A stretch of DNA of 64,000 nt from Microbacterium sp. SORGH_AS_1204. Lineage in GTDB: Bacteria; Actinomycetota; Actinomycetes; Actinomycetales; Microbacteriaceae. This document shows positions 18,192 to 26,991 of the stretch, piece by piece. Under the pieces are notes generated by a model, which saw only the letters and a program-made list of their open reading frames with translations, was not told where the DNA came from and did not search any database. The stretch spans positions 1,674,001 through 1,738,000 of the forward strand of contig NZ_JAUTBD010000001.1 of assembly GCF_030818935.1 (NCBI RefSeq). Direction: 5' to 3'. Each line of letters opens with the position of its first letter. Position 1 is the first letter of the stretch. The position numbers and the translations under genes were made by a program.

Positions 18192-18530
18192 ATGACCGGC
18201 GGCATCGTCGGAAGCGTCGTCTTCCTCCTTCTCGGCGCGCTCGCGTACTCCGGTCGCTGGAAAGGCTGGATCAGGGTCCGCCGCGGGTACGGGTCGACGA
18301 TGGGTTTCGCCTGGCTGTGGCTCGGTCTCGCGTTCGCGGTGTGCACCGTCGCGCTGCTGACGGAGCCGTACTCCCGTCCCGCGTTCTTCGTCCTCTGTGC
18401 GGCGGCGGCGTTCTTGCTCGTCGTCAGTCTCGTCGCGATGTTCTGGCTCCCGCGTTTCCTGCTCCCCGCATGGTTCCGCGTGCTGCGCGGAGACCGGCCG
18501 GCGGTTGGGCGTTCGCGCGACGCCCGGTAG
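18192..18530 (+). CDS. Small membrane protein, three predicted spans
   Basis: The 112-residue protein has hydrophobic spans near residues 3-20, 38-58 and 66-90, separated by a basic loop (RWKGWIRVRRGYG), and a basic C-terminal tail. I do not recognise a family. It lies 15 bp before tRNA-Val and diverges from the zinc-ribbon gene. The ATG at 18192 is the only start that keeps the first span intact. Confidence 0.65.
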   Translation: MTGGIVGSVVFLLLGALAYSGRWKGWIRVRRGYGSTMGFAWLWLGLAFAVCTVALLTEPYSRPAFFVLCAAAAFLLVVSLVAMFWLPRFLLPAWFRVLRGDRPAVGRSRDAR

Positions 18531-18544
18531 ACTCGTCGAATCCA

Positions 18545-18617
18545 GGGCCTTTAGCTCAGCTGGTAGAGCGCCACGTTTACACCGTGGATGTCGTCGGTTC
18601 GATCCCGGCAGGGCCCA
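18545..18617 (+). tRNA. tRNA-Val (anticodon TAC)
   Basis: The sequence folds into a cloverleaf: acceptor GGGCCTT with AGGGCCC, D-arm TAGCTCAGCTGGTAGAGC, anticodon stem CCACG/CGTGG with loop TTTACAC, and T-loop TTCGATC. The discriminator base is A and CCA is not encoded. It marks the left side of the remnant element at 19.2-20.2 kb. Confidence 0.95.
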
Positions 18618-19210
18618 CAGCAAAACACCCCCGGAAATCCGCGGGTCTTTCACTTTGTGCGGGGTGGTCCCCCGTTCCCAGTTTCTCCTCGTGTCTCCCG
18701 GCGTCCCTGATCGCGCCGGGCGTCTGGGGTTGGTGGTCGGCCGATCCCCCACGCCACCGCGGCTCGCGACACGCCGGCGACACGCCGGTACGCCGATTCG
18801 ACACCCTGTGCGATGTCGGGCCCCACTCGTACAGTGCAATCTGTGGAGAAAATCGTACAGATGTGCGAAAAAGCCGGAGATTCCGCGGTTCCTGGGAGCG
18901 CAGCGCAACCCTCAAGCTGTGGATGAAAGAGTGGACAAGCTGTGTTGTATATGGGGATGGTCGTGCGAAAACCACACTCGTGTAACTACTGACCCCTTGT
19001 GGTTCCCCCCGATGTCCGTCCCCATATGTAGCATTGAGCCTGAGAACGCAGCACGACCCCGGCACCAGTCGGGGAAGCCGAGCGGTTCGGGGTCGAGGCA
19101 CCAGTTGGGAAGCCGGTCGTCCGACTCTAACACCGCAGAGCAGGAGCGCCGGTCAACCTGACCGGGGCACCTGTCGGCCTACGCGAGGCTCGTTCCTGAT
19201 TGGAACTGAG
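18618..19210. other. 593-bp non-coding stretch with lower GC
   Basis: No gene is supported here. Part of it (about 18835-19030) is clearly richer in A and T than the flanks. It has an imperfect 36-bp-spaced direct repeat (GGCACCAGT-y-GGG and AAGCCG at about 19061 and 19097) and an inverted repeat CCGGTCA-N3-TGACCGG near 19152-19168. The composition suggests acquired DNA belonging to the element that follows. Confidence 0.5.
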
Positions 19211-19390
19211 ATGGCTAAGAAGCCCACTCTCTCGCCCGGCAACATCACTCCCGACTCGGGCCAGTACGAGATCGTCGGCCCTCGTGGCGGGCGTACTGGT
19301 CGTGAGCGCACGTCGACTGAGGGTCACCCCCTCCCGCCGACGCCGCAGCGCGGTCAGGGCTACATCCTCGTCGACCGCACCCGGCACTGA
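19211..19390 (+). CDS. Small YjzC-like protein
   Basis: The 59-residue protein starts MAKKPTLSPGNITPDSGQYE and includes GPRGGRTGRERTSTEGHPLPP, then GQGYILVD. The P-G-N/x-x-P-x-S-G-Y/Q pattern resembles small proteins of the YjzC family, but I hold this loosely. The ATG is preceded by a weak purine-rich sequence. It is followed after 2 nt by another tiny gene, so the two are probably translationally coupled. Location and size suggest phage or mobile-element origin. Confidence 0.65.
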   Translation: MAKKPTLSPGNITPDSGQYEIVGPRGGRTGRERTSTEGHPLPPTPQRGQGYILVDRTRH

Positions 19391-19392
19391 GC

Positions 19393-19536
19393 ATGGTTAT
19401 CAAGCGGGTCAACGGCCCGATCTTTGTGACCTGCCCGAACCCGGGTTGTCGCCGTAAGCTCGGCCCTTACTCGCGGCTGAGTAGCGGTAACGCCCGCTGC
19501 GCCCACTGCGGCACGGCGTTCACCGTTCGCATCTAA
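19393..19536 (+). CDS. 47-residue zinc-ribbon protein
   Basis: The protein reads as a tiny zinc finger: TCPNPGCRRKLGPYSR, then NARCAHCGTAFTVRI at the C-terminus. The four cysteines (C-x4-C and C-x2-C) can bind one zinc ion. Such short ribbons occur in phages (Com-like regulators). The ATG lies 2 nt after the preceding stop codon, and a strong hairpin follows the gene. The function is unknown; nucleic-acid binding is an inference. Confidence 0.7.
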   Translation: MVIKRVNGPIFVTCPNPGCRRKLGPYSRLSSGNARCAHCGTAFTVRI

Positions 19537-19550
19537 GCGGTCCAGCGAGC

Positions 19551-19583
19551 AGAAGGCGCACTCCCTCCGGGGGTGCGCCTTCT
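19551..19583. terminator. Terminator hairpin, 11-bp stem
   Basis: The arms 19551-19561 and 19573-19583 are perfectly complementary and a T-rich run follows. The hairpin separates the two tiny genes from the convergent fragment on the other strand. Confidence 0.85.
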
Positions 19584-19588
19584 GTCTG

Positions 19589-19810
19589 TCACGCGGCGTC
19601 GTTGGGTATGACCTCGAAGGTCACCATCCACCGTCCCCCAGTTACCTCATCGCGTCGGCCCACGATCCGGTAGTCCCTGATCGGTACCTTCTCGCGGACA
19701 ATTTTGATGCGGCCCTGGATGTCGAGGCGTGCGGCGAAAACCGGGTCTTCTTGAGCGTTCAAGCGAATAGAGGAAATGCACGGGAACGGGACAGAGTAGT
19801 CCTCGACCAC
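19589..19810 (-). pseudogene. C-terminal fragment of a phage-like protein
   Basis: The 73-codon frame encodes CISSIRLNAQEDPVFAARLDI and RIVGRRDEVTGGRWMVTFEVIP, a beta-rich style seen in phage minor tail proteins. The frame continues upstream of the annotated GTG (TIYDARTVAVVEDY) to a stop near 19856 without a start codon, so I read it as the tail of a truncated gene. The identity is a guess from style and context; the joined integrase remnant on the other side supports a mobile-element source. Confidence 0.4.
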
Positions 19811-19870
19811 GGCAACCGTTCGGGCGTCGTAGATGGTCGAGTCCTGGTGGCGTCACAACCCGAGGACATC

Positions 19871-20213
19871 GAAGAAGTACACCTGGGAGTCATCCTCCGA
19901 CACGGAAAAGCCGTCTCGGTACGGCTCGTCATCGACCGCGGGCGCAACGCCACGAACGGCGGCAAGGCCCGGACGGTGCCCTTGACCACCGAGGCGGCGT
20001 CGATCGTCCTGCCGCTGCTTGCGGGGCGCTCCCCCGACGATCTTGTGTTCCCTCGGCATCCGGGAACTTTCGAGCGGATAACAACTGGAAGCGGGATGTC
20101 CGCTGGAAGGACTACGGCAAGGGGCGTCGGGTCCAAGACCTCCGTCACACCGCCGCCACCCGCTGGGTGAGCCACGGCGTAGACCTCAAGACGGTGCAGT
20201 CATGGTTGGGTCA
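19871..20213 (+). pseudogene. Tyrosine recombinase (integrase) remnant, frameshifted and truncated
   Basis: One frame encodes GGKARTVPLTTEAASIVLPL and GRSPDDLVFPRHPG, the strand before the catalytic helices. Around 20085-20095 the similarity moves to another frame with RVQDLRHTAATRWVSHGVDL and KTVQSWLGHSS, which is the R-H-x-x-R box of tyrosine recombinases (HxLRHTAAT and LGHSS). The N-terminal half and the catalytic tyrosine are missing, so the protein cannot be active. The sequence stops exactly where an unrelated minus-strand gene fragment begins. Confidence 0.8.
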
Positions 20214-20309
20214 CTCGTCCGCGAGCCCCGCGCCGACCGCGAGGGCGATGAGCACCGGCCACCGGTGCTCGGGACGGGTGCGGAACGCGGCGGGATCCTG
20301 CGGGCTCAC
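20211..20309 (-). pseudogene. 5' fragment of a membrane-protein gene cut by the integrase remnant
   Basis: Thirty-two codons from a GTG encode SPQDPAAFRTRPEHRWPVLI followed by ALAVGAGLA, which looks like the basic N-terminus and first membrane span of a protein. It then runs into the integrase tail. A TAGCCT element ends 6 nt before the GTG, as in intact genes here. The remainder of the gene is not present nearby, so insertion was followed by deletion. Confidence 0.55.
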
Positions 20310-20321
20310 GTGCTCAGGCTA
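20310..20321 (-). promoter_or_regulatory. -10 element of the truncated membrane gene
   Basis: On the minus strand TAGCCT (20321-20316) is followed by 6 nt and the GTG at 20309, the leaderless pattern. Confidence 0.5.
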
Positions 20322-20572
20322 GACCCGCGAGGGCGGCAGTCCGGCGCGATCCGGCCGGTCCTGGCATCCCTCTTTCCCGCTCCTCGGATGCCGCAAACTT
20401 CTCGACGTCGAACGGTCGCCGTGACCGTACGGCGAGGCGCGTCGTCGCCGCGCATCCGATGTCGGCGCGACTCGCTAGGGTGGACTCTGGTTGATTGTGC
20501 GGAGCAGACAAGGGTTGCCGCACTCGTATGGCGATTCTCTGGCATGACCTGCCAGACGACGAAAGGTCTTCC

Positions 20573-23299
20573 GTGACTGTTCACGACCAGGATCCGTATT
20601 CGCAGGGGCCGCAGGACAGCGACCCGGAAGAGACCGGGGAGTGGCAGGAATCCCTGCGCCAGCTGGTCCAGGCCAAGGGCCCTGCCCGCGCGCGCGAGAT
20701 CATGCTGAGCCTGCTGAAGGGCTCGAAGGAACTGCACCTCAACGTGCCGATGGTTCCGACCACCGACTACATCAACACCATCTCGCAGAAGAACGAGCCC
20801 GAGTTCCCCGGTGATGAGGAGCTCGAGCGCCGCTACCGCAAGTGGATCCGCTGGAACGCCGCGGTCACCGTGCACCGCGCGCAGCGCCCCGGCATCGGCG
20901 TCGGCGGCCACATCTCGACCTACGCCTCGTCGGCGGCGCTGTACGAGGTCGGCTTCAACCACTTCTTCCGCGGCCTCGACGACCCCTCCGGCGGCGACCA
21001 GATCTTCATCCAGGGCCACGCCTCCCCCGGCGCCTACGCCCGCGCATTCCTCGAGGGCCGTCTCACCGAGGCGCAGCTCGACGGCTTCCGCCAGGAGAAG
21101 TCCGCCGCGCCCAACGGCATCCCGTCGTACCCCCACCCTCGTCTCATGCCGGAGTTCTGGCAGTTCCCGACGGTGTCGATGGGTCTCGGTCCGATCAACG
21201 CCATCTACCAGGCGATGTCGAACAAGTACCTCGCCAACCGCGGCATCAAAGACGTCGGCGACTCGCAGGTGTGGGCCTACCTCGGTGACGGCGAGATGGA
21301 CGAGGTCGAGAGCCGCGGTCAGCTGCAGGTCGCGGCCAACGAGGGTCTCGACAACCTCAACTTCATCATCAACTGCAACCTCCAGCGCCTCGACGGTCCG
21401 GTCCGCGGCAACGGCAAGATCATCCAGGAGCTCGAGAGCTTCTTCCGCGGTGCCGGCTGGAACGTCATCAAGGTCGTCTGGGGCCGCGAGTGGGACGACC
21501 TGCTCGCCCGCGACACCGAGGGTGCGCTGCTCAACCTGATGAACACCACCCCCGACGGCGACTACCAGACCTACAAGGCCGAGAACGGCGCCTACGTGCG
21601 CGAGAACTTCTTCGGTCGCGACCCGCGCGCCCTCGAGCTGGTCAAGGACTACACCGACGAGCAGGTCTGGGGCCTCAAGCGCGGTGGACACGACTACCGC
21701 AAGGTCTACGCGGCGTTCAAGGCGGCGGCCGAGCACAAGGGCCAGCCGACTGTCATCCTCGCCAAGACCATCAAGGGCTACGGCCTGGGCCCCCACTTCG
21801 AGGGTCGCAACGCCACGCACCAGATGAAGAAGCTGACGCTCGACGACCTCAAGTCGTTCCGCGACGCCATGGAGATCCCGGTCACCGACGCGCAGCTCGA
21901 AGAGAACCCGTACCAGCCGCCGTACTACACCCCCGGTGAGAAGGACGAGACGATCCAGTACATGCTGGAGCGTCGTCGTTCGCTCGGTGGCTTCCTGCCC
22001 GAGCGCCGCACCACCCACGTCGGTCTCGAACTGCCCGGGGATGCCGCCTACGCGCTGCCCAAGAAGGGCTCGGGCACGCAGGAGATCGCCACGACCATGG
22101 CGTTCGTGCGTCTGCTGAAGGACCTGCTGCGGGTCAAGGACTTCGGTCACCGCATCGTTCCGATCATCCCCGACGAGGCCCGCACGTTCGGCATGGACGC
22201 GTACTTCCCGACGGCGAAGATCTACAACCCCAAGGGTCAGCACTACACCTCGGTCGACCGCGAACTGCTGCTCGCCTACAAGGAGAGCCCGCAGGGCCAG
22301 ATCGTGCACGTCGGCATCAACGAGGCGGGCGCCCTCGCGGCGTTCACCGCGGCGGGCACGGCCTACTCGACCCACGGTCAGCCGCTCATCCCGGTGTACG
22401 TCTTCTACTCGATGTTCGGCTTCCAGCGCACGGGCGACGCCCAGTGGGCCGCCGGCGACCAGATGGCGCGCGGCTTCATCATCGGCGCGACTGCCGGCCG
22501 CACGACCCTGACCGGTGAGGGCCTGCAGCACGCCGACGGCCACTCGCAGCTGCTGGCATCGACCAACCCGGCGACCGTGTCGTACGACCCGGCCTACGGC
22601 TACGAGATCTCGCACATCGTGCGCTCGGGCATCGAGCGCATGTACGGCGGAAACCACCCCGACCCCAACGTCATGTACTACATGACGGTCTACAACGAGC
22701 CGTACGTGCAGCCCGCCGAGCCCGAGGGGGTCGACGTCGACGGCATCGTCCGCGGCATCCACCACATCTCGTCGGGTGAGGGCGACGGCCCCCGCACGCA
22801 GCTGCTCGCCTCGGGCGTCGGTGTGCCGTGGGCGTTCGAGGCCCAGCGTCTGCTGAAGGACGACTGGGGCGTCGTCGCCGACGTCTGGTCGGTGACCTCG
22901 TGGAGCGAGCTGCGCCGCGACGGTCTCGCCGCCGACGAGCACAACTTCCTGCACCCCGATGAGGAGCGCCGCGTGCCCTACCTCACCGACAAGCTGAAGG
23001 AGGCCGAGGGCCCGGTCGTCGCCGTCAGCGACTGGATGCACGCCGTCCAGGACCAGATCCGCCAGTGGGTCCCGCAGAACTACTGGACGCTCGGCGCCGA
23101 CGGCTTCGGCTTCTCCGACACCCGCGCCGCGGCCCGTCGCTTCTTCAAGATCGACGGCCCCTCGCTCGCCGTCCGCGCCCTCCAGGCGCTGGCCGAAGAG
23201 GGCAAGGTCGACCGTGCGGTCGTCGGACAGGCGATCGAGAAGTACCGCCTGCACGACGTCAACGCCGGCACCAGCGGCAACGCGGGCGGCGAGGCCTGA
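20573..23299 (+). CDS. aceE: Pyruvate dehydrogenase E1, homodimeric type
   Basis: The thiamine-diphosphate enzyme decarboxylates pyruvate and acetylates the lipoyl group of E2. The 908-residue chain is the usual size for the homodimeric AceE of actinobacteria. The ThDP motif [10 protein letters not shown] appears near residue 237 with [13 protein letters not shown] closing it. The C-terminal segments [18 protein letters not shown] are also characteristic. The start is the GTG at 20573, with GAAAGG about 6 nt upstream, giving [19 protein letters not shown] -10 candidate lies at 20476-20481. The regulator of fatty-acid synthesis starts only 6 bp downstream. Confidence 0.97.
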   Translation: MTVHDQDPYSQGPQDSDPEETGEWQESLRQLVQAKGPARAREIMLSLLKGSKELHLNVPMVPTTDYINTISQKNEPEFPGDEELERRYRKWIRWNAAVTVHRAQRPGIGVGGHISTYASSAALYEVGFNHFFRGLDDPSGGDQIFIQGHASPGAYARAFLEGRLTEAQLDGFRQEKSAAPNGIPSYPHPRLMPEFWQFPTVSMGLGPINAIYQAMSNKYLANRGIKDVGDSQVWAYLGDGEMDEVESRGQLQVAANEGLDNLNFIINCNLQRLDGPVRGNGKIIQELESFFRGAGWNVIKVVWGREWDDLLARDTEGALLNLMNTTPDGDYQTYKAENGAYVRENFFGRDPRALELVKDYTDEQVWGLKRGGHDYRKVYAAFKAAAEHKGQPTVILAKTIKGYGLGPHFEGRNATHQMKKLTLDDLKSFRDAMEIPVTDAQLEENPYQPPYYTPGEKDETIQYMLERRRSLGGFLPERRTTHVGLELPGDAAYALPKKGSGTQEIATTMAFVRLLKDLLRVKDFGHRIVPIIPDEARTFGMDAYFPTAKIYNPKGQHYTSVDRELLLAYKESPQGQIVHVGINEAGALAAFTAAGTAYSTHGQPLIPVYVFYSMFGFQRTGDAQWAAGDQMARGFIIGATAGRTTLTGEGLQHADGHSQLLASTNPATVSYDPAYGYEISHIVRSGIERMYGGNHPDPNVMYYMTVYNEPYVQPAEPEGVDVDGIVRGIHHISSGEGDGPRTQLLASGVGVPWAFEAQRLLKDDWGVVADVWSVTSWSELRRDGLAADEHNFLHPDEERRVPYLTDKLKEAEGPVVAVSDWMHAVQDQIRQWVPQNYWTLGADGFGFSDTRAAARRFFKIDGPSLAVRALQALAEEGKVDRAVVGQAIEKYRLHDVNAGTSGNAGGEA

Positions 23300-23304
23300 T
23301 CCAC

Positions 23305-24603
23305 GTGACGGATTCCCCCGTCGGACCCGGTTCCCCCTCCACGGGCGGGACCGGGTCCGACCGGTCTTCGGGCGAGAACGTGCGTGCGGAGGCGGCCGTC
23401 GAGAAGGCCGAGACGCTGGCGTGGCTGCGCCGCATCTCGGGCGACCTCGCCACCGCCACGATCCAGCGCCTCGAAGAGACACTGCCCTGGTACGCCGAGA
23501 TGCCGCCGGCGCGGCGCTCGGCCGTCGGTCTCGTCGCGCAGGCCGGCATCACGTCGTTCCTGCAGTGGTTCGAAGAACCGGCATCCACTCCGGCGATCGC
23601 GGCCGACATCTTCGCCGCCGCCCCCCGCGAGCTGCTGCGCAGCGTCAGCCTCACGCAGACCCTGCAGCTCGTGCGCGTCACCGTGGAGGTGATGGAGGAG
23701 CGGGTCGCCGGCCGCAGCGAGAAGGTGCGCGAGGCGATGCTGTCGTACTCGCGCGAAGTGGCGTTCGCCGCCGCCGACGTCTACGCGCGCGCCGCCGAAG
23801 CGCGGGGCCTGTGGGACGCCCGCCTCGAGGCCCTCGTCGTCGACTCGATCCTCACCGGCGAAGCCGATGACGAGTTGCCCAGCCGCATCGCCGCGCTCGG
23901 CTGGCACGGCCACGGCGAGGTGTCGGTGCTCGTGGGCACCACTCCCCCCCAGCTCGACGTCGATCAGGTGCGCCGGACGGCACGCAAGCTCGGGGTCGAC
24001 GTGCTCATCGGCGTGCAGGGCCTGCGCCTCGTGCTCGTGCTCGGCCGCGCCGACCTGCCCGCGCGCGGCGGCGCCGAGGTGGCCGAATTGCCGTTCACCG
24101 ATATCGCGAAGCGTCTCGAGCCCGGCTTCGGCTCGGGGCATCTCGTGCTGGGCCCCCCGGTTCCCGCCCTGGTCGACGCGGGTCAGAGCGCTCGCGCCGC
24201 CCTCGCGGGCTTCGCCGTCGCCCGCGCCTGGCGCCACGCCCCACGCCCCGTCGAGGCCGACGACCTGCTGCCCGAACGCGCTCTCGCCGGCGACACGGTG
24301 GCCAAGCAGACGCTCGTCGACCGGGTGTACCGACCGTTGCACGCGCACAGCGCCGACCTCGTCGCCACACTGTGGAGCTACCTCGACAACGGACGCTCGC
24401 TCGAGGCGACGGCGCGCGAGTTGTACGTGCACCCCAACACCGTCCGCTACCGCCTGAAGCGCGTGTCGGAGGTCATCGGCTGGGATGCCACGGGCCCACG
24501 CGAAGCGCTCATCCTGCAGACGGCCCTCATCCTCGGCTCGATCGGAACCGACGCCACGCGCCGGCGCGGGGTCGGAAAACGGCGACCGCCACAGCCCCAT
24601 TGA
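23305..24603 (+). CDS. fasR: PucR-family regulator of fatty acid synthesis (FasR-like)
   Basis: The 432-residue protein has a GGDEF-like/PucR middle region and a C-terminal helix-turn-helix, ATARELYVHPNTVRYRLKRV (about residues 370-390). In Streptomyces the FasR regulator has this architecture and sits just before fabD-fabH-acpP-fabF and activates it. Here it lies between aceE (6 bp) and fabD (83 bp) on the same strand. The GTG at 23305 is the first start after aceE and leaves the usual disordered N-terminus. The assignment is by family and context; the DNA target is not shown. Confidence 0.85.
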   Translation: MTDSPVGPGSPSTGGTGSDRSSGENVRAEAAVEKAETLAWLRRISGDLATATIQRLEETLPWYAEMPPARRSAVGLVAQAGITSFLQWFEEPASTPAIAADIFAAAPRELLRSVSLTQTLQLVRVTVEVMEERVAGRSEKVREAMLSYSREVAFAAADVYARAAEARGLWDARLEALVVDSILTGEADDELPSRIAALGWHGHGEVSVLVGTTPPQLDVDQVRRTARKLGVDVLIGVQGLRLVLVLGRADLPARGGAEVAELPFTDIAKRLEPGFGSGHLVLGPPVPALVDAGQSARAALAGFAVARAWRHAPRPVEADDLLPERALAGDTVAKQTLVDRVYRPLHAHSADLVATLWSYLDNGRSLEATARELYVHPNTVRYRLKRVSEVIGWDATGPREALILQTALILGSIGTDATRRRGVGKRRPPQPH

Positions 24604-24685
24604 TGCACGGCACGCACAAAGACACGCCGCATATCTGTGTCGATATCTCCAGAAGTGGTCGCCGGATGCCTGTCAGGATGGATTC

Positions 24686-25606
24686 GTGATCATCGCCGTC
24701 TTCCCGGGTCAGGGTTCGCAGACCCCGGGCTTCCTCACCCCCTGGCTCGAGCTCGACGGGGCGCGCGAGCGCCTCGAGGTCTTCTCCGAGCAGTCGGGCG
24801 TCGACCTCGTCGCCGCCGGAACCGAGTGGGATGCCGATCGCATCCGCGACACCAGCGTCGCCCAGCCCCTGATCGTTGCGGCGAGCCTGCTGTCGTGGGC
24901 CGCGCTGAACGAGCGGGCCGGTCAGCCGGTCGCCGGTGTCGCGGGACACTCGGTCGGTGAGATCGCCGCGCTGGTGGCATCCGGTGTCGTGAGCGACGAC
25001 GACGCGCTGCGCCTGGTCGGCCTGCGCGGGCGTGCCATGGCCGAGGCCGCGACTGCGGTCGAGACGGGCATGAGCGCCGTCGTCGGCGGAGACGAGGCGG
25101 CCGTGCTCGAGCGGCTCGAGGCCCTCGGCCTCACCCCGGCCAATTACAACGGCGGTGGCCAGATCGTCGCCGCCGGAGAGCTGCCCGCCCTCGCCGAGCT
25201 CGCCGCCGATGCGCCCCGCGCCGCCCGTGTCATCCCGCTGCAGGTGGCGGGCGCTTTCCACACGCGCTTCATGGAACCCGCCGTCGAGGCGCTGCGCACG
25301 GCCGCGGCCGACGTCACGGCATCCGACCCGACCACGCTGCTGTGGACCAACTCCGACGGCTCCGTCGTCGCCGACGGCCGCCACGCGCTCGACCTGGTCG
25401 TCGCACAGGTCGCCTCGCCCGTGCGCTGGGACCGGTGCATGGCATCCTTCGCCGAGAGCGGCGTGACCGGCATTATCGAACTCGCCCCCGCGGGCGCCCT
25501 CACCGGGCTCGCCAAGCGCGCCCTGCGCGGCACGCCCACCGTGGCGGTGAAGACCCCTGACGACCTCGACGCGGCCGTCTCACTCCTGAAAGAAGACCAG
25601 GCATGA
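24686..25606 (+). CDS. fabD: Malonyl-CoA:ACP malonyltransferase
   Basis: FabD loads malonyl groups onto acyl carrier protein for chain elongation. The 306-residue protein starts IIAVFPGQGSQTPGFL, has the active-site serine in AGHSVGEIAAL (about residue 89) and the catalytic histidine in VAGAFHTRFM (about residue 191). The GTG at 24686 follows CAGGAT and 6 nt, which may be a leaderless promoter. Its stop codon overlaps the fabH start (ATGA), so translation is coupled. Confidence 0.96.
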   Translation: MIIAVFPGQGSQTPGFLTPWLELDGARERLEVFSEQSGVDLVAAGTEWDADRIRDTSVAQPLIVAASLLSWAALNERAGQPVAGVAGHSVGEIAALVASGVVSDDDALRLVGLRGRAMAEAATAVETGMSAVVGGDEAAVLERLEALGLTPANYNGGGQIVAAGELPALAELAADAPRAARVIPLQVAGAFHTRFMEPAVEALRTAAADVTASDPTTLLWTNSDGSVVADGRHALDLVVAQVASPVRWDRCMASFAESGVTGIIELAPAGALTGLAKRALRGTPTVAVKTPDDLDAAVSLLKEDQA

Positions 25607-26607
25607 GCACCCCCACCCTCCGCCAGCTGCAGGGCCCGGCCCACACGCGCATCTACTCCTACGGCGCGGCGCGCGGCGAGAACTTCGTGCCCAACGACGA
25701 CCTCGTCGGGCCCATCGACTCCAGCGACGAGTGGATCCGTCAGCGCACGGGCATCGTCACGCGCGTCCGCGCCAATAAGGAGACGGATGCCATCGACCTC
25801 GCCGCCGACGCCGCGCGCGAGGCCGTCGAGAAGTCGGGCGTCGCACCCGAAGACATCGACGCCGTGATCGTGGCCACCATCAGCAACCCGAAGCAGACGC
25901 CGTCGGCGTCCGCCATCGTCGCCGACCGGATCGGCGCCAACCCCGCTGCCGCGTACGACGTCAACGCCGCGTGCGCCGGGTTCGCGTACGGCGTGGGTCA
26001 GGCCGATGCGCTGATCCGTGGCGGGCTCGCGAAGCACGTCGTCGTCGTGGGCGCCGAGAAGCTCAGCGACATCGTCGACCCGACGGACCGCAGCATCTCG
26101 TTCCTGCTGGGCGACGGCGCGGGCGCCGTGGTCGTCGGCCCGAGCGACACTCCCGGCATCGGACCCACCGTCTGGGGCTCCGACGGCTCGAAGGCCGACG
26201 CCGTGAGCATGAACGCCCCCCTCACCGACTTCCGCGACGGCACGGCCCCGTGGCCGACGCTGCGCCAGGAGGGCCCGACGGTCTTCCGCTGGGCCGTCTG
26301 GGAGATGGTCAAGGTCGCGCGTCAGGCGATCGAGGCGGCCGGTATCGAGCCCGCCGACCTCGCCGCCTTCGTGCCCCACCAGGCGAACATGCGCATCATC
26401 GACGAGTTCGCCAAGCAGCTGGGACTTCCCGAGACCGTCGTCATCGGGCGCGACATCGAGACCACGGGCAACACGTCGGCGGCATCCATCCCGCTCGCCA
26501 CGCACCGCCTGCTCGAGGAGCACCCCGAGCTCAGCGGCGGACTCGCCCTGCAGATCGGTTTCGGCGCCGGACTCGTGTTCGGCGCGCAGGTCGTCGTCCT
26601 CCCCTGA
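25603..26607 (+). CDS. fabH: 3-oxoacyl-ACP synthase III
   Basis: FabH starts fatty acid chains by condensing acyl-CoA with malonyl-ACP; in actinobacteria it prefers branched starters. The 334-residue protein has the Cys-His-Asn triad: DVNAACAGFAYG (Cys about 125), VPHQANMRIID (His about 257) and ETTGNTSAAS (Asn about 289). It overlaps fabD by 4 bp. The N-terminus MSTPTLRQLQGPAHTRIYSYG is longer than in E. coli FabH and typical of Microbacteriaceae. Confidence 0.96.
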   Translation: MSTPTLRQLQGPAHTRIYSYGAARGENFVPNDDLVGPIDSSDEWIRQRTGIVTRVRANKETDAIDLAADAAREAVEKSGVAPEDIDAVIVATISNPKQTPSASAIVADRIGANPAAAYDVNAACAGFAYGVGQADALIRGGLAKHVVVVGAEKLSDIVDPTDRSISFLLGDGAGAVVVGPSDTPGIGPTVWGSDGSKADAVSMNAPLTDFRDGTAPWPTLRQEGPTVFRWAVWEMVKVARQAIEAAGIEPADLAAFVPHQANMRIIDEFAKQLGLPETVVIGRDIETTGNTSAASIPLATHRLLEEHPELSGGLALQIGFGAGLVFGAQVVVLP

Positions 26608-26622
26608 CACGTCGTCGTCGAA

Positions 26623-26649
26623 CCCTAAACTGATCCAGGCTCGTTAGGG
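26623..26649. promoter_or_regulatory. Inverted repeat CCCTAA-N15-TTAGGG before acpP
   Basis: The arms 26623-26628 and 26644-26649 lie in the 68-bp gap between fabH and acpP, overlapping a TAAACT -10 candidate. It may be an internal promoter with an operator. The binding protein is unknown; FasR is a candidate only by proximity. Confidence 0.4.
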
Positions 26650-26675
26650 CCGACCCCCAAGAAACAGGAGACATC

Positions 26676-26924
26676 ATGGCATTCACCAACGACGAGGTTC
26701 TCGCCGGCCTTGCCGAGCTCATCACCGACGAGACCGGTATCTCGGCCGACGAGGTCGCCCTCGAGAAGTCCTTCACCGACGACCTCGACATCGACTCCAT
26801 CTCGATGATGACGATCGTCGTCAACGCCGAGGAGAAGTTCGGCGTCACGATCCCCGACGACGAGGTCAAGAACCTCAAGACCGTCGGCGACGCCGTGACC
26901 TTCATCACGTCGAACCAGTCCTGA
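26676..26924 (+). CDS. acpP: Acyl carrier protein
   Basis: The 82-residue acidic helical protein carries the growing acyl chain. The phosphopantetheine serine is in DDLDIDSISMMTI (about residue 41); the usual motif is DSL, here DSI. A strong ribosome site AGGAGA lies 7 nt before the ATG, and the upstream region may have its own promoter, in keeping with the high ACP level cells need. It is the third fab gene of the operon. Confidence 0.97.
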   Translation: MAFTNDEVLAGLAELITDETGISADEVALEKSFTDDLDIDSISMMTIVVNAEEKFGVTIPDDEVKNLKTVGDAVTFITSNQS

Positions 26925-26991
26925 CACCTCCCGGTGGGGGCTGCGGCCCCCACCGGTCACGACCCATCGCCGCACCAAGGATTCTTCGCTC

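Noticed and set aside
18545..18617. Duplicate of the tRNA-Val 3' end as an attachment site at the far end of the relic
   Set aside because: I looked through 19.8-20.4 kb and found no copy of the T-arm or acceptor sequence, so site-specific insertion into this tRNA is not shown.
20495..20572. Earlier start codons for aceE
   Set aside because: The extra residues are not conserved-looking, and the GTG at 20573 has a good ribosome site and gives the normal N-terminus.
20306..23482. Very long open frame opposite aceE
   Set aside because: It is a shadow of aceE caused by GC-rich third positions; its composition (Arg/Val/Asp repeats) is not protein-like, and aceE motifs are unmistakable on the other strand.
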